A stretch of 64,000 bases of DNA from Brassica napus (taxonomy: Eukaryota > Streptophyta > Magnoliopsida > Brassicales > Brassicaceae): assembly GCF_020379485.1 (NCBI RefSeq), contig NC_063446.1:13625597-13689596 (forward strand), written 5' to 3'. The translations under genes and the position numbers were made by a program. The notes beneath the pieces are model-generated. The model worked only from the letters and a program-made list of their open reading frames with translations, ran no database searches and was not told where the DNA came from. The first letter of the stretch is position 1, and each line of letters opens with the position of its first letter. Shown piece by piece: positions 24,494-35,690 of the stretch.

Positions 24494-24714
24494 GACCATG
24501 ATTAACCCAGGATTCTTAGAGGGAGGTTCTTAACGGAAGTTAAGAAACTGTTTCTTAACATTTAACTATAAAAGCTAAGAACCGGTTCTTAAAGTCCTTA
24601 TTTAAGAACCGGTTCTTAGCTTTTTTAGTTAAAAGTTAAAAGTTAAAAGTTAAGAAACAGTTTTTTAACTTCCACTAAGAACCTCATCTTAAGAACTCCG
24701 GGTTAATCATGCTC
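24494..24714. mobile_element. Tourist/Harbinger-type MITE, near-perfect foldback
   Basis: A 221-bp element with left end GACCATGATTAACCC and right end the inverse of GAGCATGATTAACCC, flanked by TAA on both sides (24491-24493 and 24715-24717). Nearly the whole sequence folds on itself: the centre is AAGAACCGGTTCTTA twice, and the arms pair through AGGTTCTTA..AAGTTAA blocks. A TAA duplication and GAGCATGATTAACCC termini are those of PIF/Harbinger MITEs. Transcripts would form a long hairpin, a likely small-RNA source. Confidence 0.92.
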
Positions 24715-24717
24715 TAA

Positions 24718-25697
24718 GTACTGTGGTATCCCACCAATTAGGTTGACAAGTAATATCATTTGGCCACATTTAATAAAAGTTATTATTCCCATGTGAAAGG
24801 GGATATGAGAACCAATGATATGATTTGAGTAAAGCCCTTTACTTTTTCTTTTATATATGTTATTCATTCACTTTTATCAACTTTTTTCTGGATAAAGTAC
24901 GTTTAGATTATAAACACTAGTGAATTCCTTTTAGAAACCAATCTTTGGAGGGTCCATTTTGGAGAAGGCTGGATTTTTTAAAAGAAGAGCATGCTCATGT
25001 ATGTAGGACACTCTTTATACTCCTTGTCCGCCTCAACGAACACTCCTGCGTGACATTCGTTTTCTTCCTACGTCATCAATTTTTTTTTTTGATATATATA
25101 TTTTTCTAGTTGCATTGCAAGTATTAAAAAGATTTAGTTAAAGTTAGTTCATATATTATTCATACACTACAAGATCAATGACGTCGTTACATTAAGTGTT
25201 TGTTTAGCTTGCTGTATTATAAAGACAAGGAGTGACTAGTGAGCTTTACGAGTGGCAAGGAGTGTGACTGCGTGAAGAGTAATATGCGTGTGTGTGTGTT
25301 GAAGTTTAGAACAAGTTACATTTTATTCTCTAACTTCAACTTATCATTAAACATACTAATTTGTCCATGACAACGGATTCAACAACATTTACAAACAAAG
25401 AGATGTAATATCAACTTAGAAACACATAGATGAATCGCATGCTACCCAATCTTTGTTGTAATTCTCCCTGACGAATACAAACTTTTCCCAAGACCCCAAA
25501 AAATTGCTTTTTAACCACCTATATTTGACCACATTTAAGTGAGATCATTAAGACACAACTAACTAGACCAATCAAGTTATACATTTAATCGCCCGCATTA
25601 GTCAATAGAAAAAAGTCAAAGAAAACAACATTGCTTGCAGAATATTGCCCATTAATCTTATAGATTTGCAAAAAATAAGTTTATATTTACAGATAAA
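24718..25697. other. AT-rich intergenic, no gene seen
   Basis: No coding potential. Loosely inverted ACTCCTTGTC / GACAAGGAGT words near 25017 and 25224 hint at another decayed inverted-repeat element, without definable ends. Confidence 0.4.
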
Positions 25698-25706
25698 TAT
25701 ATTCAA

Positions 25707-26168
25707 GGGCAAATCTCCAAAATAGCACTTTTCTAAGTTTATATCACAAAAATAGCATTCAAAAACTAAAATGACCAAAATAGCACCTTTATAAGTTTAT
25801 CCTTTGAAAATTTTAATTTTTTTATTTTTCAAAATTTAAAATCTTATCCCCAAAACCTCATTTCTCAACTCTAAACCCTAAACTCTAAACACTAAACCCT
25901 AAACCCTAAACTCTAAACTCTAAACCCTAAACTCTAAACCCTAAACCCTAAACCCTAAACTCTAAACCCTAAACCCTAAACTCTAAACCCTAAACCCTAA
26001 ACCCTAAACTCTAAACCCTAAACCCTAAACCCTAAACCCCACCTTTTAACTCTAAACCCTAAGTTTGTGACATTTGATAAAACATTAAATGTTATTTTTG
26101 TGACTTTTGACCTTGAGTGCTAGTTTGGGAACATAAACTTGATTTAGTGCTATTTTTATCTTTTTTTC
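25707..26168. mobile_element. Mutator-like MITE with a telomeric-repeat core
   Basis: The element is 462 bp and flanked by the 9-bp duplication TATATTCAA (25698-25706 and 26169-26177). Its ends are inverted copies: CCAAAATAGCAC on the left and ATAAAAATAGCAC in the reverse complement of the right, with further ATAGCA..TTTGGTC/GACC-like words inside. No coding capacity. The middle is an array of plant telomeric heptamers, an unusual cargo. Confidence 0.78.
25870..26062 (+). repeat. Interstitial telomeric repeat array
   Basis: About 27 head-to-tail CCCTAAA heptamers, roughly a third of them mutated to CTCTAAA. The orientation is uniform. It lies wholly inside the Mutator-like MITE, so it was amplified or carried with the element and does not mark a chromosome fusion. 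Confidence 0.95.
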
Positions 26169-26177
26169 TATATTCAA

Positions 26178-26826
26178 TGTATTGGCATTTTTTTAGTCTT
26201 TTATTTTACTTTCAACTGTATGAAAAAAGTAAGAAGGACTTCTGGCATACAACAAATAAAAGAATCTATCAAACAACAAAAAGAAAAGGAAAAAAAAAAT
26301 CTATCAAACAACTACTTACTTAATTAAATAAATAAATCTCAGATTTTACATGACTGGTAGGTAGTAGATAGTTATTAAAAATATTTCATTAAATAATTTG
26401 TTTCTTTCCTCCTTCATAGTCTTTCACCTCGTGCACGCGCTTCTGAGAGACGAGGCGATTCATCTTTTTCCGGCTGCAAAAAACTTCCTCCACCGGCGCC
26501 GTAAGCTCCCTCTCTCTCTCTCTGGTCGCCCTTGTTGCTAAAGAAGCTGGTGATTTTAAGGGTTTATGTTGTTTTGTTGTTTAGGCCTTCTTTGGGATTG
26601 AAAGTTAGAAAATTTCGAACTGTCTCTGCTGTTACTGCTCTGTAGTTTGCGAAAGACTCGATTTTTATCTTCAACGGTTTGTTTTCCAAGGTTTTTGTCT
26701 GAATGTTGTTATGTTCTTTGCATATGAAAGTGATTGCTTTGATTTAAGAACCACTCAAAGACTGAAGGCTATCTGTTTGAATTTCTCCAACCAGGAATCA
26801 CAGAGAATCGTGAGGGATTAGTACAA
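26178..26826. promoter_or_regulatory. Upstream region and leader of the WIYLD-domain gene
   Basis: A CT-rich block (CTCTCTCTCTCTCT near 26510) and a transcript-like GC-richer stretch start around 26425. A leader intron is likely because the ATG lies about 400 bp beyond the CT block. No TATA box is assigned. Confidence 0.4.
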
Positions 26827-28136
26827 ATGGCGCCGCATAGAGGAAGAAGAAAGGTAAGCTTTTTACTGTCTTACAGAGTTTGCACAGATGAGTGTGATGG
26901 TTGTTTGGGACTTGAGAGAGAGAGTGGGAGTCTGGGAGATGCTTTAGAACTCGTGTTCTGGTTTTTGTTATGTTTTGTACTTTGGATTTCTCGTTTCTCA
27001 GTTGAGAAATAGAATGTATGATTCTCTCTATTGTCTAGGGGCTGGCTGGCTTTAAGTTGGTGTCTTTTGTTCTCTCTCTTTTTTTTTGCAGAAGGGATTG
27101 ATGCGGGAGGATGCGGCACGTGATGCAATGAGAGCATATGGATTTGAGGAGGGTGTTATCAAGGTGTGTATCAAGGAACTGTTAGAGGTATGTGCATGTC
27201 CCTCGGTTTTAGGCTCTCCATTTTTACTTCCTTTTAAAGCATTTCATTTAAAAGTGACGCTTCACTCTCTTTGGACTTCAGTTGTATGGTGGGGAATGGT
27301 TTCTGATCGAAGAGTTTAGTTACTCGGTGCTTCTAAACAAATGTCTTGAAAAGCAAGCAGAACAAGAAAATAACGTGGCTGAAGAAGAAGAAGCAATGGC
27401 TGAGGAACATAACGAAGAGATGGCTCAGGAAGAACAAGACAATGATGTGCCTGAAGAAGAAGCAGTGGCTGAGGAACAAAATGAAGAGATGGCTCAGGAG
27501 GAACAAGAACAAACAGCTCAGGAAGAAGAAGAAGTAGAGGTTATCAACTATTTGAGACTAAAGACTGGTTTCTTGAACTTGATTTACCCATTAGGCTACT
27601 TAACTTGCAACATGATCTATCTTTTGTACTACAGGAGGAGCAGGAGCAGGAGCAGCGTGTTGAGGATGGAAGAGACCATGTTGGTAGCAACTCAGCATCT
27701 TTGGTGGGATGTGGTGCCGAGACAGGTACACCGATTTGCCAAACTGATACTTTGTCGATAACTAATGAGATAAATGATTATGGACTCATCACCACCTTTT
27801 ATTTATTTATTAGGAGATGCATCAGTAGTAGATTCTGCATCACCACCAGTAGCTATTCACTCATCAGATTATGCGCACCATTCGGTTGGAGGTAACAAAC
27901 TCATGGCCATAAACATCTCACAATACATGAATTATTCTTATTAATGTTGTAATAATTACTCTGCAGGTGCCAAAAGTTGTGGATGGCTAAGTGATGAGGA
28001 GGATAGTGTTGTTGATGATGATGATGAGATGATTCAGCTGACTCCAGAACCGCTATGTGAAGAACTCAAAGAGCTGTTGAGGGAAGTACGTGGAGAGGAG
28101 AAGAAGAGGAAGAGACCCACGAGGTGGGACACCTAA
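26827..28136 (+). CDS. WIYLD-domain nuclear protein (At2g40020-like)
   Basis: Six exons: 26827-26853, 27092-27187, 27282-27539, 27635-27725, 27814-27891 and 27967-28136, giving 239 residues. Residues 10-65 form the small WIYLD helical domain (GLMREDAARDAMRAYGFEEG, then VCIKELLELYGGEWFLIEEF), which in SUVR histone methyltransferase relatives binds ubiquitin. There is no SET domain. The middle is a Glu/Gln-rich low-complexity repeat of EEMAQEEQ and EEEAVAEEQ units from an internal duplication. The C-terminus has an acidic patch (DEEDSVVDDDDE) and a basic end KKRKRPTRWDT, a possible nuclear signal. Position between the P0 gene and NRPE1 matches Arabidopsis At2g40020. Molecular function is not established from sequence. 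Confidence 0.87.
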
Positions 28137-28344
28137 GGAGTCATGAGCTCCTGTAACTATCATTGAAGTAAAGAAGCTAAGAAGTTTGACTAAAAGAGTA
28201 ACTAGTATTGGCAGTAAAAACGTTTAATGAACCCATCTTTACATCTTTGTGTGGATCTTCTTGACTTTTAGTTTATGATGTAATTTATGCTTGTGATGTA
28301 AAACTGAGTATTAGTTTGTGATGTAATCCTCCTATTATATTAAA

Positions 28345-29138
28345 CTAGATTTTTTAACCGCGCTACGCGCGGATAAGATATTATATGTATTTCTCAATTC
28401 TAAAAAATAATGTATAATATTGTATTATATTATTTAAAAAATATAAAATATGACTACATAACATAAATATATTTTTTAAATTTTCTTTGTGGAAATCATT
28501 ATGTTGTTTGATTGTTGTACTTGATTCACATATTTGCATAGATATTTGTGATAGATGAATAACTATATTTTTATTATCAGTAAATAATATATATTTATTA
28601 TATAATATAAGAAAAATAAAATTATTTACTTTTTAAACAAACTTGTCTCATGTTGGGGACTCGGTTATAGACATATCATATACGAATGAGACATTTTTAC
28701 AGTTATCAATCTTCTTAACATTGAAAAAAAAAAATCTACATATCAAAACAATATCTCAGACGATCTATTTGTGGAATAATTACTCTGAAGAAATTGAATT
28801 TAGGCATCAAAAAGGACTGAAAATGTATGTGCATATATGTTATCTAAGTCTGCTTCACAAAGTACTATTCATAGTTCATATATCATTAATGTCCATCCTA
28901 TTTTTTTGTCCACCATTTCTTAAACATCTTGAAATAACTGATGCTAATTAATAATAAACTTTTTGCTGGAAAAAAAATCAAATTTGTCTAATTATCGCTT
29001 AAATATTTTATTAATATGGTCTAAGAAGCTTTTAAGTGATATCATAGTTTAATTTATTAGTTTTTTTTGTTAATTTTTAGAGGTTTTTGTATTTAAGATT
29101 TTTTTCCATATTAAGCTTCTATTTCTTTCACAGAATTG

Positions 29139-29170
<32 letters not shown>

Positions 29171-30490
29171 CATAAAAATTACCATCAAATCAGTTTTACT
29201 TATTTATTATTTTGTTTTAACAAAAATACACTTTTTAAATAATTTAATTTAAAATAAAATTATATATTAATTTGCTGTATTTTAACAATTTCATTGATTT
29301 AATTAATTTGCTTTGGTGGATAACTGAAAAAGTTTTCATATGAATCGGGGAAAGTAAATTTATGTTGTTATATTATATTTATTTTGTGTATATAGAATCT
29401 ATATATAATTCTAGTGTAATAAAGAAAGAACATTATTTTTTTGTAACTTCAAAAAGATACATTATTACAATTTAAAATGAATCAAAATTGAAGAAAATGG
29501 TAATTAAATATTTGTAAATCTAATTGTTTAGTTGGATTCTCATGAAAAAAAAATCGATTGGTTAAACAAATGTTTCAAAATTTGTTGTGGTATTGTTTTG
29601 TCTATAAATTATAAAATTTATTGAATTAATATATTTAATTATTGCATTCTTAAATAATATTTTATTAAGACATTAGAAAAATATGTTTTGAGTTGTTTTG
29701 TCAAATTGTACAAAAATCTATGCTTTTCATATTTGTAACTTCAAAAAGATACATTATGATAATTTGAAATTAATCAAAATTGAATAAAATGGTAATTAAA
29801 TATTTGTAAATCTAATTATTTTTTTATCTTGTTTAGTTGGATTCTCATGAAAAAAAATCGATAGGTTAAACAAATGTTTCAAAATTTGTTGTGTTATTGT
29901 TTTGTCTATAAATTACAAAATTTATTGAATTAATATATTTAATTATTGCACCCTTAAATAATATTTTATTAAGACATTAGAGAAGTATGTTATGAGTTGT
30001 TTTGTCAAAATTTTACAAAAATCTATGTTTTTTCATATTTGTCACGAAAATTTATATGTTAAACTTACTTTTACAAAATTCTTAACTTTGTCACGAAAAC
30101 AAAAATCTATGCTTTTTCATACTTGTCAACGTTCTCACACTTTCTAAGAATATATTAGCTTAGTCACTTACTTATTTTTTTTTTACAAAATAAAGTATCG
30201 GAGTCTTGAAAGTTGAATTCATATTATTGTAAATGTACATAAGAATTTGTGATTATATACTTAGTGGTTCTTGTATATGTGTCCAAGAAAGTTTCAATGG
30301 CTTAGTGGTAACTGTCCTATATATATATCATACTAATCCGGGTTAGATTCTTACCTTCGCATTGTTTTTTTTATTTTTTACGAAAAAAATGAGATGACAT
30401 GGTAATTTCGGGTTCTCTGATTAGTTGATTTTTCTATCCTATGTGGACACCCTCTCCATGGCTTATATTCCCCTTTTAGTATAGTATAGA
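28345..30490 (-). mobile_element. Non-autonomous Helitron, 3' end next to the WIYLD gene
   Basis: On the minus strand the element begins TCTATACTATACTAAAAGGG (30490 downward) and ends with the hairpin CCGCGCGTAGCGCGG, then TTAAAAAATCTAG (to 28345). It lies between host A (28344) and host T (30491). It is 2,146 bp with no Rep/helicase. The 3' terminus lies about 210 bp after the upstream gene's stop codon, so it probably fell into or just past that gene's 3' untranslated region. Confidence 0.92.
29441..30030 (-). repeat. 292-bp tandem duplication inside the Helitron
   Basis: TTGTAACTTCAAAAAGATAC starts both copies, at 29441 and 29733. The following 290 bp are about 90-95% similar (ATGGTAATTAAATATTTGTA, ATTCTCATGAAAAAAA and TTTATTAAGACATTAGA recur in order). 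Confidence 0.9.
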
Positions 30491-30539
30491 TGAGAAGTCA
30501 ATCAGAGAGAGAGAGAGTTTAAAAAACATTCTTATATTT

Positions 30540-32385
30540 TGATTGGTGGAAGGATATTTAATTTTTAATTATTTTAATTAGATTAAAATAAAAAAGTAAG
30601 TCTAATATTAACTAATATCACTTACCAAATAATCTAAACTAGAGTTTGATTCGCTCACCCATGTGTTCGTTTTTACTTTTTAAAATAAATATTTATACTA
30701 TACAAATAGTAGTCTATATTATAAAAATTTACTGTATAAAATAATTATTTAATATGACATTTTTAAACAAAATATTTTGGTAGTTTATATTGAGTAATTT
30801 TATTTTGGTTTTCAAACTGTTAGAATATAAATCACTCGTCGGCACAAGTGTATTTTTATTTTTTGTATCGATCAAATTTTTAATGTATAATAAAATTGTT
30901 ATACATATTATTTAAATTTTGTGTTGTATATTTTATATTCTTTCATATTCATCATATTTGATTTGCACTGGACTATTATTTATATAATAATATTCATAAA
31001 ATTTTGTATTTTCGTATGTGCGAGTTTGCTTTTGTAAATCAACTATTTCTTTGTTTTAATTATGTTATGTTTCAAAAGGTATCCGAATGTGGAAATAAAT
31101 ATACTTGACTTATGTATATTACTATTTTATTAGTATAAAACGTGACAGTAACAAATAACCTTTATTTTTTAAAAGATATTCATTAATACTTCCCTAATAA
31201 TAAGTATCTAATTGTTATATTTTTGGAAAGTATTTTTGTATGGAAGTAATGGTACTGGTTTTCCTAAATTAATGTAGTTGAATTTTTTAAGAAGAGTAAA
31301 ATTGATTTAGGAAATGATTTAATAAAATAGGAAAAGCATGGATTGCTTAAAATTAGGGTTATTTAGTACTTCAGTAGCATTGCATTGTAAGTTTTAGGGG
31401 TATTTTTTATTTGTACTTTTGTTTTAATAGATTAGATGATATTACAAATAATAATTTATGGTAACTAATTGTCAAAATAATAGAAAATGTAATAATGTTT
31501 GATTAATTCTTTTAAATTTATATAATACATAAAATAATTAGTAGAACACAATTTATAGAAAACAATACAATGATTTCATATTTTTATAAAACATTATATT
31601 TGTATATAAAGAATTATAATAATAATTAATTTCTTATAATGTCCATATATGTCTAATAAGCCATTTATTAAAAAAAATAAAACATTTATAAAATTATCTA
31701 TCATGACTTACAAAATTATTTCACCTTAACTTAAATTATTTATATGAGTTTATAAAATATTTATAAAAAAAAATCTCCTACATATTAAACGATTTTTGCT
31801 TACATGTTGATCATCTGTGAAATCTTAACAATTTTTTTTATGATTTGCTTGGTCGATAAATTTTAATTTTATTTATTTTAATTCAGATTTAAAATAAAAA
31901 ATAAATCTAGAATCAATTAATATCACTTGATAAATAATCTAAATTATATTACAAATAATGTAAATTATATTACAAATAATGATTTATGGAACTAATTGTT
32001 GAAATTATATAAAGAATAATAACGTTTGATAAATTCCTTTTTTTATATATATTTATAAACTAAATAATATAATGAACAAAACTTCTTTATAATTTATAAT
32101 TATTTTAATTAGATCTAAAATAAAAGGTAAGTCTAAAACTAATTATTATCATTTGCCAAATAACCTAAATTATATTACAAATAATAATTAATGGTAGCTA
32201 ATTTTCAAATTTATAGAAAGTGTAATAATGTTTGATCAATTCTTATTATATTTATATACTACATAAAATAATGAATATAAAACAACTTATAGAAATCAAT
32301 ATAATGATTTCATATTCATATAAAATATAGTCGTATCTATAATAATTATTAATCTCTTGTAATTTCCATATATAATTTATAAATA
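30540..32385 (+). repeat. Three diverged tandem units, the first split by a Helitron
   Basis: Units of about 250-300 bp begin with AATTATTTTAATTAGAT, continue CACTTACCAAATAATCTAAA, TATTACAAATAATAATTTAT and TAATGTTTGATCAATTC, and end near CTTATAATGTCCATATAT. Unit 1 is at 30551-30638 plus 31437-31650, unit 2 at about 31855-32090, unit 3 at about 32092-32385. Coding potential is nil. Confidence 0.75.
30639..31436 (-). mobile_element. Non-autonomous Helitron with empty-site confirmation
   Basis: On the minus strand it runs from TCTAATCTATTAAAACAAAA (31436 downward) to CAAACTCTAG (30639), between host A (30638) and T (31437). Removing it joins AATAATCTAAA to TGATATTACAAATAA. The two sister repeats at about 31935 and 32161 read AATAATCTAAA-TTATATTACAAATAA and AATAACCTAAA-TTATATTACAAATAA without the insert, so they act as empty-site paralogues and fix both boundaries. 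Length 798 bp; no coding. Confidence 0.93.
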
Positions 32386-32481
32386 ATTAGGCTTTGAAGA
32401 TTGAGCATATTATAATTAGCAGACCATGTGAGAACTTTGATTTTAAAAATGTTTTGCATTTAAGTAAAATAATATAGTGAA

Positions 32482-33667
32482 CTAGGTTATAACCCTCGCC
32501 TTGCGCGAGATGAGATTATTAATTTAGTTATTTTTTTAGATAAAATACATTAGATTTGTTTAATTTGGATATCAGTTCGTTTTTAGGTTGTTTTTTATTT
32601 TATTTTTAATCTACTAAAATATAATATCATTCTAAATCCATATTTATTTTGTTTTGTTTGGTTAAGGCTTCTCGAGTTTTATGTTTTCGGTGAGAATCTC
32701 TTGTAGAGTCTGCTTGACAATGTGAGAGTCTAGTAAAAACCGATATCGTTTGTATATCGAAACCTTTCACAATGATAGCTCTTTCTTTGCTACAGTAAAA
32801 ACTGATATCAAGTGGATGAAGACTGCCTTGACAGTAGATTACGATATGACATTAGCTCTTTCTCAACTTAGCTACTTATCAACTTGTTTCTTATGAAATT
32901 CTCAGGTTGTTCCCCAAACAATGAAGAGGAGAAATCCGTTGGATATATGAGAACAGAGCAGAGTCCCTTATAGGAGCCATAAAGAACTATTGAGTCTCGC
33001 TTGCTTCAGAGTTGTTCTTCTGTTTTCATTAGTCTCTCGCAACAATTTCTTAATCCCGTCAAATTTAGATTTTTGAGTTGAATGAGTTCACGCAACCCCC
33101 CTTGTTTTTAGTATTAGCAATGACATAATTTGATTCTTTTTTCTTGACAGTAGACAAAAAATTTAGTTGCGACAAATAACTTCTATGCGCCAATGTATTG
33201 GCTTTGCATCAACTTCTCATATTAGCATTGCCATTGTTTGACTATTCACTATAGAAAGTAGTTGAAGCAGGTGTCTCTGTTATGCTTTTCACTTTCAACT
33301 TTGATTTTTTACAGACAGTTGACAAACCACTTCTATGCGCCAATGATAGATTTATCAATATTTCTTTGCATCAACTTCTCCTATTAGCAATGACTTTACA
33401 TCAACTAAATCGTTATGAACATTTATGGTTCTCAAAACTTGGTTGGTACAGCCACAATTAGCTTTACATCACGTCCATTGGTATGAGCTAAATCATAAAA
33501 CGTGGGTGTGTTTAGTATAAGCAAAATAGGAAACTTTTACTCGACATTTTCTGAGAAGCTCTATTAAACCGACACGTTCGTATTTTCAAAGTAATGTGAG
33601 GTTGTCACGTGTACAAGATAGTGTGAAAGCATTAGTTGACAATGTTTCTCTTTTAATATATAGGAGA
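32482..33667 (-). mobile_element. Non-autonomous Helitron
   Basis: On the minus strand it starts TCTCCTATATATTAAAAGAG (33667 downward) and ends TCGCGCAAGGCGAGGG then TTATAACCTAG (32482), with a TCGC/GCGA hairpin before CTAG. Host A and T are at 32481 and 33668. The 1,186-bp interior has GC-richer repeated segments (CTTCTATGCGCCAATG at about 33182 and 33332, CATCAACTTCTC) that look like captured or duplicated transcript sequence, but no open frame. Confidence 0.88.
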
Positions 33668-34020
33668 TAATGTAATGTTATGATTAAAAAGAATTCTAAG
33701 ATGGATTTTTGGTTTATGTGTATTACTGTTTAGAGAGAGAAATAAATATTTGGCAAAAATATGTAAAAAACTAGAATTTTTTTAGTAAAAAACTAGAATT
33801 TTTTTAATAAAAAACAAAATGATAATGAAAAAAATAAGAAGAGGCTAAAGAAGATGCATTTGTTATTACTAAATATCATAAGTTATTTTTATATCAAATT
33901 TATAAAAACTTTACTACTGATTTTTAAACTATTTGAAGTTAAAAATTATATTTTTAAATGTTTCAAACTATATGACATTATATGACATTATATACATAAT
34001 ATATATTTTTATACAATATT

Positions 34021-34051
34021 TATATCCGCGAATTCGCGGGCAACCACCTAG
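34021..34051 (+). mobile_element. Helitron 3' terminus, partner end not found
   Basis: The hairpin CCGCGAATTCGCGG is followed by GCAACCACCTAG and a host T: a clean plus-strand Helitron 3' end. The 5' end should lie upstream, perhaps beyond the 32482-33667 Helitron that may be nested in it; I could not identify it. Confidence 0.75.
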
Positions 34052-34079
34052 TTTATGTTTAAGTGGACTTTGTATATTA

Positions 34080-35690
34080 AAGCTAATCGCATATACGGGT
34101 TCGGTTTGGTTAATTTGGGTTATTTGGGACTAAGAAAAATTTAACCAAAATCAACCCATATTAGTTTGGTTTGGTTTGGTTCTATTTGTGTTCGGTTTGG
34201 TTTGTGTTTAGTTTGGTTTAATTGGTTTTGTTTGTATTTTTCAATTCAGTCGAGTTGATTTTTTAGTATGTTCTAGTGGAGTTACAAAAATATAATTTAT
34301 AGAAACATAAACAAATAATTATTTGACACTAAATCATTATATTATTCATATTTAAACGTAAAACCAACGTCACAATTAGGGGTGTTCAATCCGGATATCG
34401 GTTCGGTTTCGGTTAGTAAAATATAACTATCATTCTAAATCCATATTTACTTCGGTTCGGTTCGGTTTATACACCGTCGGTTTTCGGTTTATTCGGGTTT
34501 ATACCAAAAAACATAATTATTTATTTTGGGATCATATTATATGAATTTTAGAGTCTTGTTGTCAACACATTCATTTATTAAAAAATATTATAAGTTTAGA
34601 TAAAAGAACAAAAATAAAAAATGTTTCTATCATCTAATAAAATAATCAAATCTATAATTAAAATCAAAGCTCAAAATTTTGATAATAAAAATAAAAAACA
34701 AAAAATAAAACATAAGCACGAATCACAAAAAATAAGTTATTATATTCTTTCATATTTAGCGTTCATCAAAGTCATGTTTCTTCTATTAAACACGAAACTC
34801 TATTCGTTTATAGATAAAAAAAATTGTGAACAATTTTCACTAATTGTTATCATCAAATTTATAATCTTTATTTCAATTTAGTCAATGCTAAATTAAAGCA
34901 AAAAGATCAAAAGAAGACTAAGAAAATAAGTAGCATGTTTGCGATGAATTGTTATTTAATTATACTTCAAGTGTTTTACAAATCAGGACTATTTTATTAC
35001 TGTAAAAAATATGGTAATTGTTATTAGCAAAAAAATTAACTTATGATTTTTATACGTTGTTATAAAATATATACATATTTACATGTTTCTATTTTTTGAT
35101 CGGTTTTATTCGGTTTATTTGATTTTATCGGTTATATACCGAACCATATCCAAATCCTACGGTTTTTTTAAAATCATATCTATTCGGTTTGTATGGTATA
35201 TACCAAATCCAAACCATATTATCTATTTCGGTTTGGTTCGGTTCGGTACGATTCGGTTTTGCCATATTGAACAACCCTAGTCACAATAAATATGTAGAAG
35301 ATGTAATGATTGTAATCTAATAATTTTATATTATTATCTTAAAATATAATATAAATATTGTAAATAACTTTTCGATTTTGATGTTAATGTATGAGATTCA
35401 TATTCCTTTATTTTAGCTTTAGTTGTGTTATTCTATTCATTAAAGAAAAATATGTAAAATTATGTTTAATTGTTTAGGCTAAATGGTTAAATATATTAGA
35501 TCTTAATATTAATAGTATATTTAATTAAACTAATTAAAAAATACTTCAATTTTTCAGTTTGGTTCGATGTAAAACCAAACCAAACCGAACCATTTGGGTT
35601 GATAAAAACTTGAACCAAATGGTTTAGACATATACTTTGGTTTGATTTATATCGGTTTGGTTCGGTTCGGTTCGTTTTTTTTTCTCACTC
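34080..35690. repeat. GGTTTGGTTCGGTT-rich outer element interrupted by a hAT element
   Basis: Blocks of degenerate GGTTTGGTTCGGTT occur at about 34095-34260 and, in inverted order with its complement AACCAAACCGAACC, at 35555-35685. They flank the hAT element and may be the two arms of an older inverted-repeat transposon. Its ends are unclear (the right end may be TTCTCACTCCTAA). Confidence 0.5.
34377..35279. mobile_element. Non-autonomous hAT element
   Basis: Terminal repeats TAGGGGTGTTCAAT and, inverted on the right, TAGGGTTGTTCAAT, flanked by the 8-bp duplication GTCACAAT (34369-34376 and 35280-35287). An 8-bp duplication with TAGGG termini is diagnostic of hAT elements. Subterminal GGTTCGGTT motifs line both ends, as often seen for hAT transposase binding regions. 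The 903-bp interior has no transposase. Confidence 0.93.

Noticed and set aside
25870..26062. Chromosome-fusion scar
   Set aside because: The telomeric repeats are all one orientation and lie inside a transposon with a 9-bp target duplication.
29441..30030. CRISPR-like or LTR-like direct repeats
   Set aside because: A simple 292-bp tandem duplication inside a Helitron in a plant genome; no spacers, no primer-binding site, no polypurine tract.
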